Origin: Acidobacteriota bacterium
GTDB lineage: Bacteria; Acidobacteriota; Vicinamibacteria; Vicinamibacterales; UBA823
Assembly: GCA_002730735.1 (NCBI GenBank)
Contig: PCAU01000008.1
Coordinates: 1-55,210, forward strand
Length of the DNA: 55,210 nt
Reading direction: 5' to 3'
Part shown: one piece after another, positions 7,655-17,400 of the stretch
Position numbering within the stretch: position 1 is the stretch's first letter
How the letters are laid out: every line of letters starts with the position of its first letter
The notes under the pieces: model-generated
Told to the model about the DNA's origin: nothing
Seen by the model: only the letters and a program-made list of their open reading frames with translations
Databases searched by the model: none
Program-made: the position numbers and the translations under genes

Positions 7655-9919
7655 TCAGCGCGTTGGTTTGACCGTGCCCGGAGCTGGGATCACGCGGTCG
7701 CACATGGACACAAATGTTACGACACCCATGGCCAGATACCCAATGACGATATGGCGTGGGTAATACACCCAAACCTGATAGAACACGTGGACACCGAGAA
7801 AGAGCAGAGGGACAAGTAACAAAAGGCGAGGAATATTTCGTGGGGAGGCGTCCCGAAAAAAGACCGTCACAATCGCAAGTAGCCACAATACTTGGAGTCC
7901 CCGCGTGACGGGCACAAGGTCGCCCCCTTGCATCATCTCCTGACTGCGGATGTCACCAGTCTGCAAGATCCCATCTAACTGTCGCCTGACAAGCGTGGAT
8001 GTGTCCACATCCCAGCCCGACTCGATGATCGTGACGGGCGATACGAGGAGATTCTGCGGCATTGACGCACTTGTGGTCGTTAAGACAGGCTGGCCACCGT
8101 AGTATAAGTTGTGCGCAAGCGGCAGTAGGGATACCACTAAGGCCGCTGACATTCCCCAGCACAGGTGACGCCACCCTCGCGTGCGTGCCCAGAGAAAGTA
8201 GCATCCAAGCATCCACATTAACGCTGGCGCTTGGTTGGTCCGAACAATGAAGGCGAGCCCGACCAATGCACATCCGAGCATCCGCTGTCGAGAGAGCGGT
8301 GACGTATAGAGCATCGACACTGTGACGGGAAAAAGGACCCAGGTCGGATACTCAGAGGCACCTGACTGAAAAAACGACGTAACGCTACTGAAATTCACCA
8401 ACAAGATCGACAGCACAGCTGCGCCGCCCGCAACCGCGCCGCGCCAAGTACGCGGAAGCCCGTGTGGCGTGAACAGCCAACACATCCACAAAATGGCAAA
8501 GTTCAGAGCAGTTCTCGAAAGAATGACAGAACCCGCATCACCATCCCCCAGCAGCAGGTGCTCAACGAACACGAGGTAGCGGAACATCGGCTGAAAATAG
8601 AACACGTCGGTGCCGCCCTGGAGTGACCATGTATCCAAAATGAACCGTGCCTGTGATTGGTACATCAACCAATCTTCCCCGCCTCCCCTCAGGTAGACCG
8701 TGGCTAGGTTGGGCCACTCGCGCCACGTGTCGCTGGCCATTAGTAACGTGACTCCGAAGTAGGAGGTAAGCAGCAGGCGGCGACGGTGGCGTCGGGAAAG
8801 AAGCACCAGGCTCACAAGTGCAGCTGCGGCGCCGAGAACGTAAACGCTCGAGCCACGTACGAACAGCTGGGGTACGGGAAGCCATGAGGTGAGCGGTGCT
8901 AGGAAGCACACAACCAACCCAAGGAAACTCCATCGGCCAAGCAGGCTCACGTAGACGAACACGAAACTGATCGCAAAAGCGATTACGACCAGATCAACAA
9001 CACCGCTCAAAATTCTCCAGACTAACGGCGGGCCGACAGCGGACACCAGATGACCACTTGATAGCGACCCGCTAGGAGGTCCAGACCAGACCCGTAATGT
9101 CGCGTAGGGTCCGTGCTCTGCGCCATCACCGATCCGTGAACCGTCGTCGAATCGATAGGAGAGCACGATCGGATGTGACCCAGGCGACGACACAGGCACG
9201 GATACGGTCACTGGTACGCCATACTGGGGCGGAAGGGGTATGGACCGACCTTCCAGTTGCAGCTCTCCCTCACCGACATACCTGACTTGCAGGCTGTCTT
9301 CTGCCATATCGAGCGTGCCGAGCCACGTCGCGCCGAAGGGTACGCGGAGGCGTGGCACATCACCCTGCTGGTAATAGTTGAACCGCGTCGAGTTCAGAAA
9401 CGACAGATTCCAATTCTGAGCGGTTGGCGGCTCAGTCGGGTCCCACCACGCAGCAAAGTCAATGTTTGCGTCCACGCGCGTAGCAGTAAATCGATAGAAA
9501 GGATTCGCAAATGCTTTCTCACACGACCCGGTGACAGGGGTCTTATCGAGAGCGTGATAGCAAGCCGCGAATCCCGCATAACTACCGAAACTGAACAGTA
9601 AGACTTTCAGGACAACGGCAATCAGTCCGAGACCCATGAGCACCAACGGCGCTACAGGTGTTACTTGTCTCAGTACACGGCCCCAGAGCCGGCGGGCACC
9701 ACGCGAGACTAGAAACGGTCCGAGCACAAACAAGAGACCGAACTCGACCGAACTGCTCAACGGGATACCGTCGAAAAAATGGTAGCCAGCAGACGGAATG
9801 ACAAGAAGCGCGACGGCAATCGATGCCAACAGGCCCATTCCAGGCGAGAGCGGCGTCGCAACTACCCGCCTGAGTCTGAGGAAATAGGCGTTGAACTGTA
9901 GGAGACGTGCTGACGTCAT
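7655..9919 (-). CDS. Polytopic membrane protein, probable GT-C-type glycosyltransferase with a PA14-like domain
   Basis: A 754-residue protein with many hydrophobic segments. One or two lie at the N-terminus (residues ~25-80), one near 95-115, then a soluble beta-rich stretch (~130-280), then roughly ten further segments to the end. The soluble stretch reads like a PA14/GLEYA-type domain (RVDANIDFAAWW, FGATWLGTLDMAEDSLQVRY, GEGELQLEGRSI). In the second half YLRGGGEDWLMYQSQARFIL and YFQPMFRYLVFVEHLLLGD match the GT-C pattern of an acidic loop after a transmembrane helix. Such enzymes use lipid-linked sugars on the outer face of the inner membrane. I cannot name a substrate. The ribosome binding site (GAGG, 12 bp) is weak, so the true start may be internal. 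Promoter copy C lies about 150 bp upstream. Confidence 0.6.
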   Translation of the reverse strand: MTSARLLQFNAYFLRLRRVVATPLSPGMGLLASIAVALLVIPSAGYHFFDGIPLSSSVEFGLLFVLGPFLVSRGARRLWGRVLRQVTPVAPLVLMGLGLIAVVLKVLLFSFGSYAGFAACYHALDKTPVTGSCEKAFANPFYRFTATRVDANIDFAAWWDPTEPPTAQNWNLSFLNSTRFNYYQQGDVPRLRVPFGATWLGTLDMAEDSLQVRYVGEGELQLEGRSIPLPPQYGVPVTVSVPVSSPGSHPIVLSYRFDDGSRIGDGAEHGPYATLRVWSGPPSGSLSSGHLVSAVGPPLVWRILSGVVDLVVIAFAISFVFVYVSLLGRWSFLGLVVCFLAPLTSWLPVPQLFVRGSSVYVLGAAAALVSLVLLSRRHRRRLLLTSYFGVTLLMASDTWREWPNLATVYLRGGGEDWLMYQSQARFILDTWSLQGGTDVFYFQPMFRYLVFVEHLLLGDGDAGSVILSRTALNFAILWMCWLFTPHGLPRTWRGAVAGGAAVLSILLVNFSSVTSFFQSGASEYPTWVLFPVTVSMLYTSPLSRQRMLGCALVGLAFIVRTNQAPALMWMLGCYFLWARTRGWRHLCWGMSAALVVSLLPLAHNLYYGGQPVLTTTSASMPQNLLVSPVTIIESGWDVDTSTLVRRQLDGILQTGDIRSQEMMQGGDLVPVTRGLQVLWLLAIVTVFFRDASPRNIPRLLLLVPLLFLGVHVFYQVWVYYPRHIVIGYLAMGVVTFVSMCDRVIPAPGTVKPTR

Positions 9920-10071
9920 CGCGTTAGCATCCTCTGGTCCCTGTCAGGGCTGGAAGAAGCATGGGAAGACAGGCACCTCCACTCAGCCATAAATATAGGA
10001 AGCCTAGGAGGGCGCGGCTCAACGTCGACCATAGGGTTCCAATGATGCCGGCGGTACGAAAGAAGAGTCAG

Positions 10072-10100
10072 ATTCTACCGCTAGCTAATGACCGATTCAA
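10072..10100 (-). promoter_or_regulatory. Sigma70-like promoter, copy C of a repeated box
   Basis: On the minus strand TTGAAT (10100-10095) and TAGAAT (10077-10072) are 17 bp apart, again with GCGG before the -10. It sits just beyond the terminator at 10131-10160, as expected for the start of a new unit, and points at the membrane protein gene at 9919. Confidence 0.6.
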
Positions 10101-10130
10101 CGCGTGCGCAGCATCTACAGAATTCTTATC

Positions 10131-10160
10131 AAAAAAAAGGGCCGATCATTCGATCGGCCC
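10131..10160 (-). terminator. Rho-independent terminator of the repeat lipoprotein gene
   Basis: On the minus strand a perfect 9-bp stem GGGCCGATC/GATCGGCCC (10160-10152 with 10147-10139) with a 4-nt loop is followed by eight T (10138-10131). It lies 95 bp after the lipoprotein stop. With promoter copy C it accounts for most of the 9920-10254 gap; the rest shows nothing. Confidence 0.93.
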
Positions 10161-10254
10161 TTCGGTGGTGCGAACACATCCTAGCGCTGACATAGAGGAG
10201 GCTTCTGTCAGCACGACGATGAGTCGCTCGTCGAACCCACACAAGACAGCTACC

Positions 10255-10752
10255 TCATAATTCCTCAGCTCCGGTGACCTCACCCTCTGCCGGTTCAGCT
10301 ACATCATCTTCCGATTCTGGCGGCGGGCCTGCATGTCTACCCCGACCCGGTCGCGGACCACCCATCTCGGCTCGCTTGGCCGCCTTCTCAGCCTCCGACA
10401 ACGCATCCCATTCAGCTTTTCGCCGCTCCATCTCAGCTTTCCTTGCGGCCTTCTCAGTCTCGGTCAGCGCATCCCATTCGGCCTTCCGCTGCTTCATCCC
10501 CGGTCGTGGGCCGCCCTGTCTGCCCGATGGGACACCCGGTGTCGCGGTAACGGTTGTGTCGGCGCTATGAAGCTGCACCTGGCCACCACCTGCACCTCCG
10601 ATAACCGAGGTTGGCGCAAAGGCCGACCTCGTCGTCTTTTCGCTGCACCCAGCGATAACGGCAGCTATCACAAAACTAGTAGCAGCCAGAAACAGCAGTC
10701 GTACCACCCTCGACTTCTGTCTATTTGGTAGGTCTCGCAATAGGCTCAACAT
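10255..10752 (-). CDS. Small putative lipoprotein with charged 22-residue repeats
   Basis: A 165-residue protein of unknown function. A hydrophobic signal ends in a lipobox (VIAAVIAGC), predicting a lipid-anchored envelope protein. After a Gly-rich linker come two consecutive 22-residue units beginning RKAEWDAL, with TETEKAARKAEM in the first and SEAEKAAKRAEM in the second; they should form highly charged helices. The tail is acidic and Pro/Gly-rich. ATG at 10752 is preferred because AGGAGGT stands just before it; an in-frame ATG at 10800 lacks a ribosome binding site. A TATATAT stretch at 10817-10823 could be part of its promoter. A terminator follows. I do not recognise the family. Confidence 0.7.
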   Translation of the reverse strand: MLSLLRDLPNRQKSRVVRLLFLAATSFVIAAVIAGCSEKTTRSAFAPTSVIGGAGGGQVQLHSADTTVTATPGVPSGRQGGPRPGMKQRKAEWDALTETEKAARKAEMERRKAEWDALSEAEKAAKRAEMGGPRPGRGRHAGPPPESEDDVAEPAEGEVTGAEEL

Positions 10753-10850
10753 CAAACCTCCTGTGAAGACTCTTCGATAAACAGCAAGAGCCAACTTCAT
10801 TCCACATCACTCGGTGCTATATATAAAGACGCCGGGAGGGACAAGTTGGT

Positions 10851-10933
10851 TTGCGGTTCTTCGATTAGTTCGTTTTTCAACTGACAACGGACAAGGTTCT
10901 CAGTGAGCCGGATACTCACTAAAGGCTGTCGAG
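10851..10933. repeat. Intergenic direct repeat, copy 1
   Basis: About 83 bp that align without large gaps to 11141-11224, with an 18-bp identical core CGTTTTTCAACTGACAAC (10871-10888). It lies upstream of the repeat lipoprotein gene, within the 10753-11272 gap. Less clear similarity extends to the left (10813-10850 with 11103-11140). Confidence 0.65.
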
Positions 10934-11140
10934 CACGAAGGGCTAAAGTCCTGTCGGTGGGCGTGGGCGGGTTCGACGTGGGGGTTAGTGTGTGCCCTTT
11001 TGTCCTCTTTTTTTCATCAACCGCCCTTACGTATAGCAGCTTCTTAACTTTTTCATCAGCAAAGACGGGCTATGACCATTCCTGACTAGCGGTGGCACAC
11101 GCCGGCCCTATACCTACAGACGATAGAGGGCGCAATCTTA

Positions 11141-11224
11141 TTTGTGGTTCTTTAACGAATCCGTTTTTCAACTGACAACACACGAAGCCTTCAGTAAACC
11201 AGATGCCCACCAGAGACTGTCAAG
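11141..11224. repeat. Intergenic direct repeat, copy 2
   Basis: Second copy of the element at 10851-10933, sharing the 18-bp core at 11162-11179. It lies just after the stop of the propeller gene ending at 11273. Together the copies occupy about a third of the 520-bp gap 10753-11272; the 200 bp between them show only T-rich stretches and no gene. Confidence 0.65.
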
Positions 11225-11272
11225 AAAGTACTCGAGCCAACCCACATTAGTCCCTAGTAAACATTCACCCTG

Positions 11273-14200
11273 TTAGGAGCGGATGGTAATACGTCGTATT
11301 CCATTTTGCTCCACCGCTATATTTAGATTGGCTATCTCGTTTGCAATCAACTGATCAAGTTCCTCTACCAACCTCTCCAACTCCTGGGCATACAAATGGA
11401 TCCGTTCGAGCTGGAAGGCGCTCGGCCCCTCGGTGTAGCTGTTGAGGTTACCGTAGAGTCTCGTCATACGAGCATAGAGCGGACGCGGTCTGACGCTGCC
11501 GAAGCCGCCACGCGCGAGCTTCCCTTCCAAATCGTCAACCTGTTCACTTACTGATTCGACCAGGCTCAAGACCGATTCGGGAACCTCGACGTCCTCCAGT
11601 GATTCGGCGAGCGACCCCAGCTGTGCCTGAAAGCTCACTGCTGTCTGATGCGCCTCGTCGAGGCGCGCGACCAAGCCGCCAAGCTCGAGCAGCGCGTCCT
11701 GCTGCGCCTGGCGATCGGCCGCCGGCACGTTGATCCGCGGGTCGTCAGTAACACGCACCGTCTTGGTCCCCTGGCTATCACCCGCCGCGACCCGAATAGT
11801 ATAGGTGCCTGGCAGCGCCCGCGGCCCCGGCGGCGAGCCGCCAGACGCCAACGGCGGCTCGTGTCGCAGGTCCCAGTTGATACGGTTGAGACCCGCCAAG
11901 CCTGAACTGGTCAGTGTGCGGATTGTCTCGCCTGCCTCACTCTGGATCGTGATCTCGACGGCATCCTCTCCGTTGAACTCATCATTCAGATAGTAATGAA
12001 TTAGCGCACCCTCGGGCGGATTTGGGGCGATGAACATCTTGTGACCGGTGTTGCCCTTATGGTTGAAAATGCGATAGGCAACCGCATCGCGGATGTCAAA
12101 CAAATGCAGTTCCGACGCGAGTACTCTCTCGCTTAGCTGCTCGAGTGGTGTCATGTCATCAAGCACCCAGATGCTCCGGCCGTGTGTGCCAAGAATGAGG
12201 TCGTTCTCCCGCGGATGGATCGCAATGTCGTCCACGGGTACCGTCGGCACCGGCCCCTTGATCTGATGCCACTCTTCACCCCGATTGATTGTGATGTAGG
12301 CACCGAGCTCACCGCCAAGCACCAGCAGGTTCTCGTTTCGGGGGTGCTCACGAATGACGTTCATCGTGTGGCCGTCGGCCAGGTTCGACGCGATCGAGCG
12401 CCAGCTGTCCCCATAATCCTCGCTGACATACACGTAGACGCTGTAGTCATCACTGCGATGACCGTCCATCGTGGCGTAGACCCTGGCATCAGCGTGATAG
12501 GACGCCTGCACCCGGCTGACGTAGGTTCCCTCGGGCAAGCCTGGAATCATCCTGGCGACTTCCTGCCAGGTTGCGGCTCCATCCTGCGACACCTGCAGAT
12601 TCCCATCGTCCGTCCCGACGTAGAGCACGCCTTCATGCCGGGGCGATTCACTGATGGAGATAATCTGGCCAAAGGTGGAAATCCCGTCATGGCGTGACGG
12701 CGTATCGTCTGTCACTTCGACGCCCATGATAGGCATCTCGTCCCGGTCCTGATTCTTGGTGAGGTCGTCGGTCCTGTTCCATGTATCGCCGCGATCGGTC
12801 GACTTGAACAGCCGGTTGCCACCGTAGTAAATCGTCTGTGGGCTATGCGGCGAGATCAAAATCGGGCTGTTCCAGTCGAAGCGATAGCGTTCGCTCTCGT
12901 CCTCCGGCTCGGGCCGAATCGGTTTCCGTTCGGTCGTCTCCAGGTCAAGACGCGACACGTTCCCGTTCTGTGACTCCACGTAGATCGTCGTCGGGTCATT
13001 CGGGTCTACCTGCGTGTAGAAGCCGTCACCGCCGCCGACCCGGACCCAGTCTTCGTTGGTGATGCCGCGCCGGTAAAGTGTCCGTACCGGCCCGCCCCAG
13101 CTGCCGTTGTCCTGTAACCCGCCGTAGACGTTGTAGGGCGTTTCCATGTCGTAGCCAACCTCATAGAACTGGCCGAGCGCCATGGTGTCTACGAAGTCCC
13201 AAGTTCGCCCACGGTCGTAGGAGTAATGCACGCCACCGTCAGAGCCGGCAATCATGTGATCGGAATCGACTGGATTGATCCAGAGCGCGTGAAAGTCGCC
13301 GTGTATTGTCTGGACCCAGTCACTGACGAACGTCTTCCCGCCATCCTGTGAGTAGAACATCCGTGCACCGGCTGCCCAGATGCGCTGATCGTTCGAAGGA
13401 TCGACCCGAATCTGGCTGTAGTACATCGGCCGTGGATTCGTATCGCTCATTCGTGTCCACGACTTCCCACGGTCCTCGGACCGAAACACACCACCGTCAG
13501 CATTCTGCACAAGAGCGTAGACGATGCGCGGGTCAGAGCGGTAGATGGCGAGACCGATCCTCCCGGTGATGCCGTCCGGCAGGCCATTGGTCAGGCGCAC
13601 CCAGGTCGCCCCGCCGTTGGTTGTCTTGTGAATGCCGCTCCCCGGTCCTCCGCCGTTAAAGCCGAAAGCGGTTCGGCGCCGCTGGTAGGCCGCCGCATAA
13701 AGCGTCCCCGGGCTAACCGGGTCCATCACCACGTCGATGAAGCCCGTGTCCTCGTCGATGAACAGCGTGTTCACCCAGGTTTGCCCGCCGTCGGTGGTCT
13801 TATACAGTCCACGGGCCTCATTCGGACCCCAGAGATGACCCGTGGCCGCGACGTAGGCGACCTCGGGGTCATTGGGATGAATAACAATGCGCCCGATGTG
13901 CAGCGTGTCCTCGAGCCCAACGTGTGCCCAGCTGTCGCCCCCATCGGTCGACTTGTACACCCCGTTCCCCCAAGACGAGCTCTGACGATTGTTCGACTCC
14001 CCTGAGCCGACCCACACGATAGACGGGTCGGAGGGCGCGACCGCAATGTCCCCGATGCTGCTGACTGGCTGATCGTCGAACACAGCTTCCCACGTCACAC
14101 CGTTGTTAGTGGTTCGCCAGACCCCAGCCGAGGCCGTAGCAAGGAAGACAATGTTAGGGTCCGACTCGACCACGGCAAAATCATCGATCCGGCCGCTCAT

Positions 14201-14350
14201 GTTCGCGGGACCGATATTCCGCCACTCGAGCTGTTCGATGAAGCCCTCCACGGACTGGGCGCTTGTCGACTGTGCCATAAATGGGCACGCGAATAGGAAT
14301 GCGAGGCAGCCGATGATCTTGCTAAGACGAGCGACGCTCTGTTGACACAT
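11273..14350 (-). CDS. Exported Asp-box (BNR/Ycf48-like, sortilin/VPS10-like) beta-propeller protein, paralog 1
   Basis: A 1025-residue protein with a signal peptide ending near ...AQSTSAQS. The body is one or two large propellers with many Asp-box motifs of the form S-x-D-x-G-x-T/S-W (STDGGDSW, TTDGGQTW, SEDRGKSW, STDRGDTW, SEDYGDSW). Family landmarks are EWRNIGPANMSGRIDDF near the start, GGLQDNGSWGGP in mid-protein and LILGTHGRSIWVLDDMTPL closing the propeller. Then come a beta-sandwich (about 780-870) and a helical C-terminal region with coiled-coil character (about 880-1010). Databases often label such proteins 'glycosyl hydrolase', but no catalytic residue can be pointed to. GAGAGG precedes the ATG. 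It is closest in landmarks to the plus-strand paralog starting at 17952. Confidence 0.85.
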   Translation of the reverse strand: MCQQSVARLSKIIGCLAFLFACPFMAQSTSAQSVEGFIEQLEWRNIGPANMSGRIDDFAVVESDPNIVFLATASAGVWRTTNNGVTWEAVFDDQPVSSIGDIAVAPSDPSIVWVGSGESNNRQSSSWGNGVYKSTDGGDSWAHVGLEDTLHIGRIVIHPNDPEVAYVAATGHLWGPNEARGLYKTTDGGQTWVNTLFIDEDTGFIDVVMDPVSPGTLYAAAYQRRRTAFGFNGGGPGSGIHKTTNGGATWVRLTNGLPDGITGRIGLAIYRSDPRIVYALVQNADGGVFRSEDRGKSWTRMSDTNPRPMYYSQIRVDPSNDQRIWAAGARMFYSQDGGKTFVSDWVQTIHGDFHALWINPVDSDHMIAGSDGGVHYSYDRGRTWDFVDTMALGQFYEVGYDMETPYNVYGGLQDNGSWGGPVRTLYRRGITNEDWVRVGGGDGFYTQVDPNDPTTIYVESQNGNVSRLDLETTERKPIRPEPEDESERYRFDWNSPILISPHSPQTIYYGGNRLFKSTDRGDTWNRTDDLTKNQDRDEMPIMGVEVTDDTPSRHDGISTFGQIISISESPRHEGVLYVGTDDGNLQVSQDGAATWQEVARMIPGLPEGTYVSRVQASYHADARVYATMDGHRSDDYSVYVYVSEDYGDSWRSIASNLADGHTMNVIREHPRNENLLVLGGELGAYITINRGEEWHQIKGPVPTVPVDDIAIHPRENDLILGTHGRSIWVLDDMTPLEQLSERVLASELHLFDIRDAVAYRIFNHKGNTGHKMFIAPNPPEGALIHYYLNDEFNGEDAVEITIQSEAGETIRTLTSSGLAGLNRINWDLRHEPPLASGGSPPGPRALPGTYTIRVAAGDSQGTKTVRVTDDPRINVPAADRQAQQDALLELGGLVARLDEAHQTAVSFQAQLGSLAESLEDVEVPESVLSLVESVSEQVDDLEGKLARGGFGSVRPRPLYARMTRLYGNLNSYTEGPSAFQLERIHLYAQELERLVEELDQLIANEIANLNIAVEQNGIRRITIRS

Positions 14351-14481
14351 GATGCATCCCCTCTCTTGCTACGTAACTGAATCCCTGAATGGCACATTCT
14401 TCCATATCTAGAAAGACGGCGATACCGGTAGACGTTCTTCACCGAAAAATCCGCCCTCAAGGCTAACCGCCACGACGAACG

Positions 14482-17400
14482 TCAGCGTCTCTCGAACGCC
14501 TGCCAACGGGCGAGCGTATCCCTCAACGCTCGCTCGGCACCACCCGCGGCCTCTACGACCTGCGAGGTCGGGCCAACGTCAGCTCCTTCGACGATGCCAT
14601 AAAGCGTACCGAGGTTCCCATTTAGGAGTCGAAGGCTGGACTCCAGTCCTGCTGCCTCCGCATCGAGTTCCGCATTTCTGGTGTCAGCACGGAACGCTCG
14701 AACTTCCTCCAGCGCATCGAAGTCCTGCCGAAGCAGTCCGTGGAGTCTGGTCGACAGAGCAAACTGACGTTCGAGCTCGGCCGTGGACGTCTGGACACGT
14801 GGGTCCATCTTGACGATGAGCGGTTGGGACTGCGAGCGGCCGTTGACAGTGAGCCTAACCATGTAGCGGCCTGGCAACACCGATGGCCCCACCGGAGATA
14901 CCGGGGTGTTGTATGCAACGGCCGATATTGGATAGCGCAGTCGCAGCACGGCGGGTCGCGGATAATGCATATCCCAGACGAACCGATGCAGGCCCGCGTC
15001 AGCGGATAGCACCTGCAGTGGACGTGGCCAATACTCGGGCACGTTCTGACCCTCAAGCGGCGGCTCGGGTTGATCGTCGCTCGAGTAACGACGCACAAGG
15101 ACGCCCTGGGCGTTCAGAATCTCAAGGGTGACCGGGTCGTGAGCCTCGCCGGCCAGGTAGTAGTGAAGGATGGCACCGTCGGGCGGGTTCTCGCCGGCGG
15201 GCTCTTCGGGCGGGGGGGGCGTATCCGTGTATTTGTTCCAGCGAAATCGCCAGGCCTGCTGGGGCTCAAACAGATGCACGCCCCTCGCGACAATCTCGGG
15301 CGTGATCTGCCGTAGTGGGGTAATGTCGTCGAGAATCCAGAATCCACGTCCATGCGTTCCAATCACAAGGTCGTTATCCTTGATGATGAGGTCACGAATC
15401 GAGGTTGCCGGCAAGTTGAGACGCAGCGACTGCCAGCGTTCACCATCGTCGAAACTCACGTAGACCGTCTGCTCGGTCCCGGCAAAGAGCAATCCCGGTC
15501 GCTGGGGGTCCTCGCGAACGACGTTGACGGGGCCACCGACAGGAATGCCGCTCGTGATGTGCGCCCAGGTACTGCCCCCGTCGTGGGTGCGATAGATGTG
15601 CGGCCGGAGGTCGTCGAGCCGCAACGTGTTAATGGCGGCGTAGGCGGTGTCGACATCTGTGTGTGACGCATCCATTACCGAAACCTTGGCCCAAGGGCCG
15701 AGACCCGGTGGGGTCACCTCCGTCCATGCGGCGCCGCCGTCACGCGTGACGTGTATCAACCCGTCGTCTGTGCCGACCCATATGGTGTTGATGTCAACGT
15801 ACGACGGCGCAATCGTGTAAATGACGCCGCGTCGCGATGGTTCAGCCGACGGCGTTCCCCGGTACTTGCCCACCACCTCCGGAACGTTCCAGGTCTCGCG
15901 CGACAGATCAGGGCTGATTCGATCCCAACTCTGCCCGCCGTTCCGCGTCTTCCAGAGGGTGTTAGAAGCGAAGTACAACGTGTGGGGGTCGACTGGAGAA
16001 AAGAGAATCGGCATGGTGCGCACGACCCGGTAACTCTGACCACGGAGCGGCTTGGGAGTGATGTCTTGCCGCTGCCAGGTGCGCCGGTCGAATCGAGTCA
16101 CCCGACCGCCGTATACAATGTCAGGGTCGAGTGGATCGGGCGCGACATAGCCGTACTCCGTTACGCCCACTGGGGTCCAATCACGGTAGGTGATCGCGCC
16201 GAAGTCGCTACGGCTCTTGACGCAAGCCGAACCGCTCTCCTGCTGGCCGCTACAGACCCGGTACGGAAACGCGTTGTCGGCAGTCACGTGATACATCTGG
16301 GCCGTTGGCTGGTTGTACCAGGAACTCCATGTCTCGCCGTCGTTGACCGTGACGATCGCACCCTGGTCCGTAGCAATTAACATAATTTCTGGGTGGTCGG
16401 GGTTGATCCAGATGCGCTGGTAGTCGTCGCCCCCAGGTGCACCACGCGGCGTCATGAAAGTTCGACCGCCATCGGTCGACTTCCACACCACGATGCTACC
16501 GGTGAACACAATGTCGGGGTTCTTCGGATGGACTTTGACTTCGGCGAAGTCGGAGCTGCGTTGGATAACCCGCGGGTCATCATTAATCACGTACCAGCTC
16601 TCGCCCGCATCGTCGGACCGGTAGAGACCGCCATTCTGACGCGCCTCCACCGTGGCGAACATCCGCATGCGGTCGCTTGGCGCTACTGTAATGCCGATCC
16701 GCCCGAGGCCGTCATCCTCAAACGTTGGGAGCCCCTCGGTGAGCGGACGCCAAGTGTCCCCGCCATCGGTCGACTTGAAGATGCCGCTACCCGGCCCGTT
16801 GAACACCCCGTTCTCCCAGGGGGCCTGTCGGGCTTCCCACAGCACGGCGTAGACCGTTTGCGCGTCGGTCGGGTCGAAGATGAGATCGATGCCGCCGGTG
16901 TCCTGGTCTGTGTATAGAACCTTCTGAAAGTTCTGGCCCCCATCCATTGAGCGGAAAATGCCGCGTTCCTCGTTCGGCCCATACGGATGACCGAGGACAG
17001 CGACGAATAGTCGGTCGGAGTCGACCGGGTCAACGATGATCTGGGGGATCTGCTGACCATCTCGTAAACCGAGATGGGTCCACGTGCGACCGGCATCTGT
17101 GGACTTATAAATTCCATCGCCTGTCGACAGGTCGGGTCGCTGCAGTCCCTCGCCGCTCCCCACGTAGATAATATTTGGGTCCGACGGCGCCACCGCAATC
17201 GCGCCGATCGACCCGGTGGGCTGGTCGTCGAAGATTGGATCCCACGTGTGCCCGAAATCGGTCGTTCGCCAGACACCGCCGTTAACGACGCCGATGTAAA
17301 AGACGTTAGGCTGGCTCGGGATCCCTGCGGCCGCCTTGGTGCGGCCGCCCCTAAACGGGCCGATCATTCGCCAGCGCATCTTGTCGAAGGCGTCTGACGC

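Noticed and set aside
15212-15219. G8 tract inside paralog 2 as a frameshift site
   Set aside because: The frame stays open and the protein reads sensibly (Pro/Glu-rich linker) on both sides, so no frameshift is needed.
12182-17397. Long reading frames opposite the propeller genes
   Set aside because: They run antisense inside genes with strong protein motifs, lack ribosome binding sites and recognisable domains, and follow from the high GC of the third codon position.
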